From assembly GCA_025358075.1 (NCBI GenBank), contig JANYKU010000111.1, positions 1 through 63,128 of the forward strand: a DNA stretch of 63,128 bases. The letters are read 5' to 3'. Below, one piece after another: positions 60,842 to 63,128 of the stretch. The stretch's first letter is position 1, and each line of letters opens with the position of its first letter. Source of the stretch: Ilumatobacteraceae bacterium (GTDB lineage Bacteria > Actinomycetota > Acidimicrobiia > Acidimicrobiales > Ilumatobacteraceae). The notes under the pieces were generated by a model. It ran no database searches and was not told where the DNA came from. It saw only the letters and a list, made by a program, of their open reading frames with translations. A program made the translations under genes and the position numbers.

Positions 60842-60857
60842 AGGGTCTTCAGACCCT
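60842..60857. other. small perfect hairpin in the intergenic region
   Basis: AGGGTC-TTCA-GACCCT forms a 6-bp stem with a four-base loop just upstream of the putative nitroreductase promoter. Could be an operator or terminator; nothing else is visible in this 132-bp gap. Confidence 0.35.
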
Positions 60858-60918
60858 TCTGACGACCGGAAGCGTCATGCCCTCCCGCGCCGCGCGCGAT
60901 TGATGGCAGGATGCCGGC

Positions 60919-61305
60919 GTGACCGACGCTGCCCCGCTGCCGCAGCCAGCGGATTCGACGAGCGGCCGCCGTCATCGGCTCAAGATCATCCTCGCGATCG
61001 GGTTCTTCGCTGCACTTGCGTTGGCCCTCACCACCATCTATGCGGAACGAAGGGTGAACGACGAGAACTAGCGAGTCAAGCAGCTCGCTCTGTCGGTCAC
61101 CGTCAGCGACCAAGACATCATGAGCGCCGCGTACACCTCGTCGAACAAGATCGGTACGGAGTTCGGGGTGGCCAGTGCCCGGGTATCCATCGCGATCGGT
61201 GACGGCGGGCCGTGCATCACGATCCGCAGCGAGTACATCACCAGCAGCAGATCGTCCGCCTTCCTCGTTCACAACGGTTCGCTCTCACCTATCGACCACT
61301 GCTGA
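60919..61305 (+). pseudogene. small membrane protein interrupted by an in-frame TAG
   Basis: GTG 60919 opens a frame with one helix (KIILAIGFFAALALALTTIY) that stops at TAG 61069-61071 after 50 residues. The same frame then runs without further stops for 77 codons and contains a plausible exterior domain (SAAYTSSNKIGTEFGVASA, GDGGPCITIRSEYI) to TGA 61303-61305. The whole would be about 128 residues with a signal-anchor. Either a nonsense mutation, a short real 50-residue protein, or two separate genes. Unrecognised family. Confidence 0.5.
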
Positions 61306-61337
61306 CCAAGACCCGTGCACCCGGAGCCGCGCTGGGT

Positions 61338-61817
61338 TTACTCCCTCATCCGCTGGCCTGCGGCCACATGGCGATCGGTCAATGCCTGGAGATGATCATC
61401 CGACGCTTCTTCGACCGCCATCAAGCCGTCGTCGGCCCCGGAGGAAGAACGGATCAGCTCGTCGAGCTTGCGTTGCATCGCCGAAGTCTGGCGTTCGTGC
61501 GTGTGTTGGATCACGAACACCATCACGAACGTCGCAGACGCCGTACCGCTGTAGAGCACCGTGGCCCACCACGTCGGGAAGTCGTAGACGATCCCTACGA
61601 CCACCCACAGGATCACGAGAACGGTGGCCATCACGCCCGCCGATGATCGAGCGGTGAGCTCGCCAACACGGTGGAGCACGCGGCTCGTCCAATGGCGCTG
61701 CTCCCAATCGGCGGGGTGCGCCGCCGCGACGGATGAGCCCGCCAAGGCCCGCAGTCCACGGCTTGGACGCGCGTCGTTCTGTCGTGCGTCGCCGTCCGGT
61801 TCAGGTTTGGTGGGCAT
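61338..61817 (-). CDS. low-affinity iron permease-like membrane protein
   Basis: About 159 residues. Two central helices (ATVLVILWVVVGIVYDFPTWW and SATFVMVFVIQHTHERQ) are followed by MQRKLDELIRSSSGADDGLMAVEEASDD. This HT-x-R-x-x-x-AMQ-x-KLDELI pattern is the mark of the small bacterial low-affinity iron permease-like family. Transport activity for these short proteins is uncertain. ATG 61817 chosen as the first start before conserved sequence. Confidence 0.75.
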   Translation of the reverse strand: MPTKPEPDGDARQNDARPSRGLRALAGSSVAAAHPADWEQRHWTSRVLHRVGELTARSSAGVMATVLVILWVVVGIVYDFPTWWATVLYSGTASATFVMVFVIQHTHERQTSAMQRKLDELIRSSSGADDGLMAVEEASDDHLQALTDRHVAAGQRMRE

Positions 61818-61861
61818 GATCAGTCGTCCCAGCCTACGGCCCGACTTGTCCCTCGATGGAG

Positions 61862-62611
61862 CTAGTACGGCCACTCCGGCCGCCGACCGGTGATTCTCGA
61901 CATCACGCCGCCTAGACGAAGCGTCAGCATCACCTTGACGGCGAGGTTCTTGGCGAACCACGGCAGCTGGGCGAGCTGGCGCGCAGCATTGGTGGCCACC
62001 GCCAGGCCACCGCCGCCGAGATCGCTTCGGTACTCGGTCAATGATCGCGACCTGCCGATGTACCGGAACCGCCGGCCGAACATCAGCTCCCGACAGATAG
62101 CAATCGTCACGCCGATCGACGAGAAGGAATCGTGGAGCAACATCGTGCCGCCACGCTCGATGCGCGCGCCCCACCTGCGGATGTCTTCGCGCGCCGGCGA
62201 GTATCGGTGCGCCCCGTCGATGTACAGCACGGAGATCGTGCCGGTCACTGCGCCGTGCGCGTCGTCGCTGAACTCACGAACGTGACGCACGCGGTCGCCG
62301 ACCCCGGCGGCGGCGAGGTTGGCGATGAACACCTCATGATCGCCCGCAGCCGCGGTCTGATAACCGCGGATCTCCTGCGGGCCTCGGTCGGTTCCGGCGT
62401 GCGGGTCGATGGTCACGATGTCGACACCATCGGGTGCCGCGCTGGCCAGCACGATCGTGCTGCGACCGCGGAAGCTGCCGATCTCGACGATCTGCTGGCC
62501 GGGGCATGTTGCCGCGGCAGCGGCGTACAACCGAGCGGCCTGCTCGGGCGACAACCATCCGTCGACGTCGTTGATCAGGCCAGAGACTTCGTCGAACGAT
62601 CGACGGGTCAC
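61862..62611 (-). CDS. class I SAM-dependent methyltransferase (Methyltransf_24 type)
   Basis: 249 residues. IVEIGSFRGRSTIVLASAA is motif I, then VTIDPHAGTDRG, and VLYIDGAHRYSPAREDIRRW is the motif seen in class 24 methyltransferases acting in glycan or natural-product pathways. A C-terminal tail of about 50 residues is basic and hydrophobic. The GTG start overlaps the stop of the DPPR synthase gene (GTGA), so it is translated with it. Acceptor unknown. Confidence 0.85.
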   Translation of the reverse strand: MTRRSFDEVSGLINDVDGWLSPEQAARLYAAAAATCPGQQIVEIGSFRGRSTIVLASAAPDGVDIVTIDPHAGTDRGPQEIRGYQTAAAGDHEVFIANLAAAGVGDRVRHVREFSDDAHGAVTGTISVLYIDGAHRYSPAREDIRRWGARIERGGTMLLHDSFSSIGVTIAICRELMFGRRFRYIGRSRSLTEYRSDLGGGGLAVATNAARQLAQLPWFAKNLAVKVMLTLRLGGVMSRITGRRPEWPY

Positions 62612-63128
62612 GCGAAGTAGACCGCGATCGCGAAGATGGTGAGCCAGACCAGGCCGAGGGCTTGCAACACACGATCGTGGGCGAAGATCTCTTCGGGCGC
62701 GGCGCCATGACCTTGCTCCAGAATCAGGGTGTACCGCAACAATGCGGTGCCCATCGGGATGATCGAGAGCTCATAGAACGGCCACGTCGTTCCGGTCAAC
62801 TGGGGGGTGTCGAACGCCCAGATGCAGTACGTCACCAGCGCGGCGCCACAGCTGACCGACAGCACGATGCGCAAGAACCCGAGCGAGTAGTCGTCGAGCG
62901 TTCGTCGTGTTTGAGCCGCATCGCCAAGATCGCCAAGATCGCGGAGCTCGGCGTAGCGCTTGCCGGTGACGATGAACAGCGAGGCAAACGAGGTCGTCAA
63001 TGAGAACCACTTGCTCATCGGAACATTGGTCGCCACGGCGCCGGCGACAGCTCGCAGCACGAAGCCGGCGGCGACCGCGACCAGATCGACGACGGCGATG
63101 TGCTTCAGCACCGTGCTGTACAACGTAG
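62608..63128 (-). CDS. ubiA: decaprenyl-phosphate phosphoribosyltransferase (UbiA family), 3' part
   Basis: The gene runs off the right edge; about 173 C-terminal residues are seen. The stretch LKHIAVVDLVAVAAGFVLRAVAGA and WFSLTTSFASLFIVTGKRYAEL match the second aspartate region and the following helices of actinobacterial DPPR synthase. This enzyme joins PRPP to decaprenyl phosphate, the first committed step to decaprenyl-phospho-arabinose. A tandem 9-base repeat encodes DLGDLGD. The first DDxxD motif lies outside the window. The apparent start at 63123 is internal. Confidence 0.9.
   Translation of the reverse strand, partial: TLYSTVLKHIAVVDLVAVAAGFVLRAVAGAVATNVPMSKWFSLTTSFASLFIVTGKRYAELRDLGDLGDAAQTRRTLDDYSLGFLRIVLSVSCGAALVTYCIWAFDTPQLTGTTWPFYELSIIPMGTALLRYTLILEQGHGAAPEEIFAHDRVLQALGLVWLTIFAIAVYFA

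Noticed and set aside
62925..62945. Tandem 9-base repeat in the DPPR synthase gene.
   Set aside because: In-frame DLG duplication in a cytoplasmic loop; too short to be more than ordinary variation.
1..63128. Mobile element, prophage or defence island.
   Set aside because: I saw no transposase, integrase, tRNA attachment site, restriction or toxin genes; base composition looks even.

Overview
GC-rich, very gene-dense DNA from an actinomycete-type bacterium. There is no gap above about 140 bp, many overlapping stop/start pairs, frequent GTG starts, and many starts that sit only 6-8 bases after a TANNNT -10 box (leaderless expression). Three signs of an arabinan-containing cell wall are present: DprE1, DprE2, a decaprenyl-phosphate phosphoribosyltransferase and an AftD-type arabinofuranosyltransferase. 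No other mycobacterial hallmark is visible, so I infer a deep-branching Actinomycetota, perhaps Acidimicrobiia. That placement is inference. I saw no rRNA, tRNA, CRISPR array, insertion sequence or phage gene.

Layout. 1-6.8 kb: the 3' part of ispH, a small CopD-like membrane protein, then a leftward five-gene operon (aldehyde dehydrogenase, Gfo/Idh/MocA oxidoreductase, SirB1-like protein, flavin-reductase-like protein, acyl-CoA dehydrogenase) divergent from a glycerophosphodiesterase. 6.9-17.1 kb: gamma-glutamyltransferase, then a candidate nitrogen-heterocycle/hydantoin locus: luciferase-like monooxygenase, cytosine-deaminase-type amidohydrolase, SDR, a NitT/TauT-type ABC transporter, and a converging M20 carbamoylase/allantoate-hydrolase-type enzyme with a creatininase-family amidohydrolase. 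17.1-24.6 kb: a phytoene-desaturase-like oxidoreductase, SodA, a purine-type phosphoribosyltransferase, a three-subunit xanthine-dehydrogenase-like molybdenum hydroxylase, PPK2 and a DUF5522 mini-protein. 24.7-30.6 kb: a complete five-gene oligopeptide-type ABC transporter. 30.7-32.1 kb: an ECF sigma factor with a membrane-anchored, Thr-rich, Asn-Gly-repeat partner.

32.2-63.1 kb is an envelope-glycan region. It holds several GT-C membrane glycosyltransferases (GT39-like, PIG-V-like, AftD, and a 1354-residue fusion), GT2 and GT4 glycosyltransferases, an acyltransferase-SGNH protein, methyltransferases, a GMC oxidoreductase with twin epimerases, DprE2 and DprE1, and at the right edge the DPPR synthase. 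DPPR synthase, DprE1 and DprE2 successively make decaprenyl-phospho-arabinose, which AftD-type enzymes use. A polyprenol-phosphate-mannose synthase could supply the PIG-V/GT39 enzymes. Inside this block are a one-base-frameshifted F420-type nitroreductase gene, an orphan NuoF-like flavoprotein and a nonsense-interrupted small membrane protein.

The most notable observations are the leaderless promoter grammar with divergent -10 boxes that share bases, the heterocycle uptake/degradation locus, the triple-module GT fusion, a DprE1 with Ala in place of the drug-target Cys, and the two broken genes near 60-61 kb.
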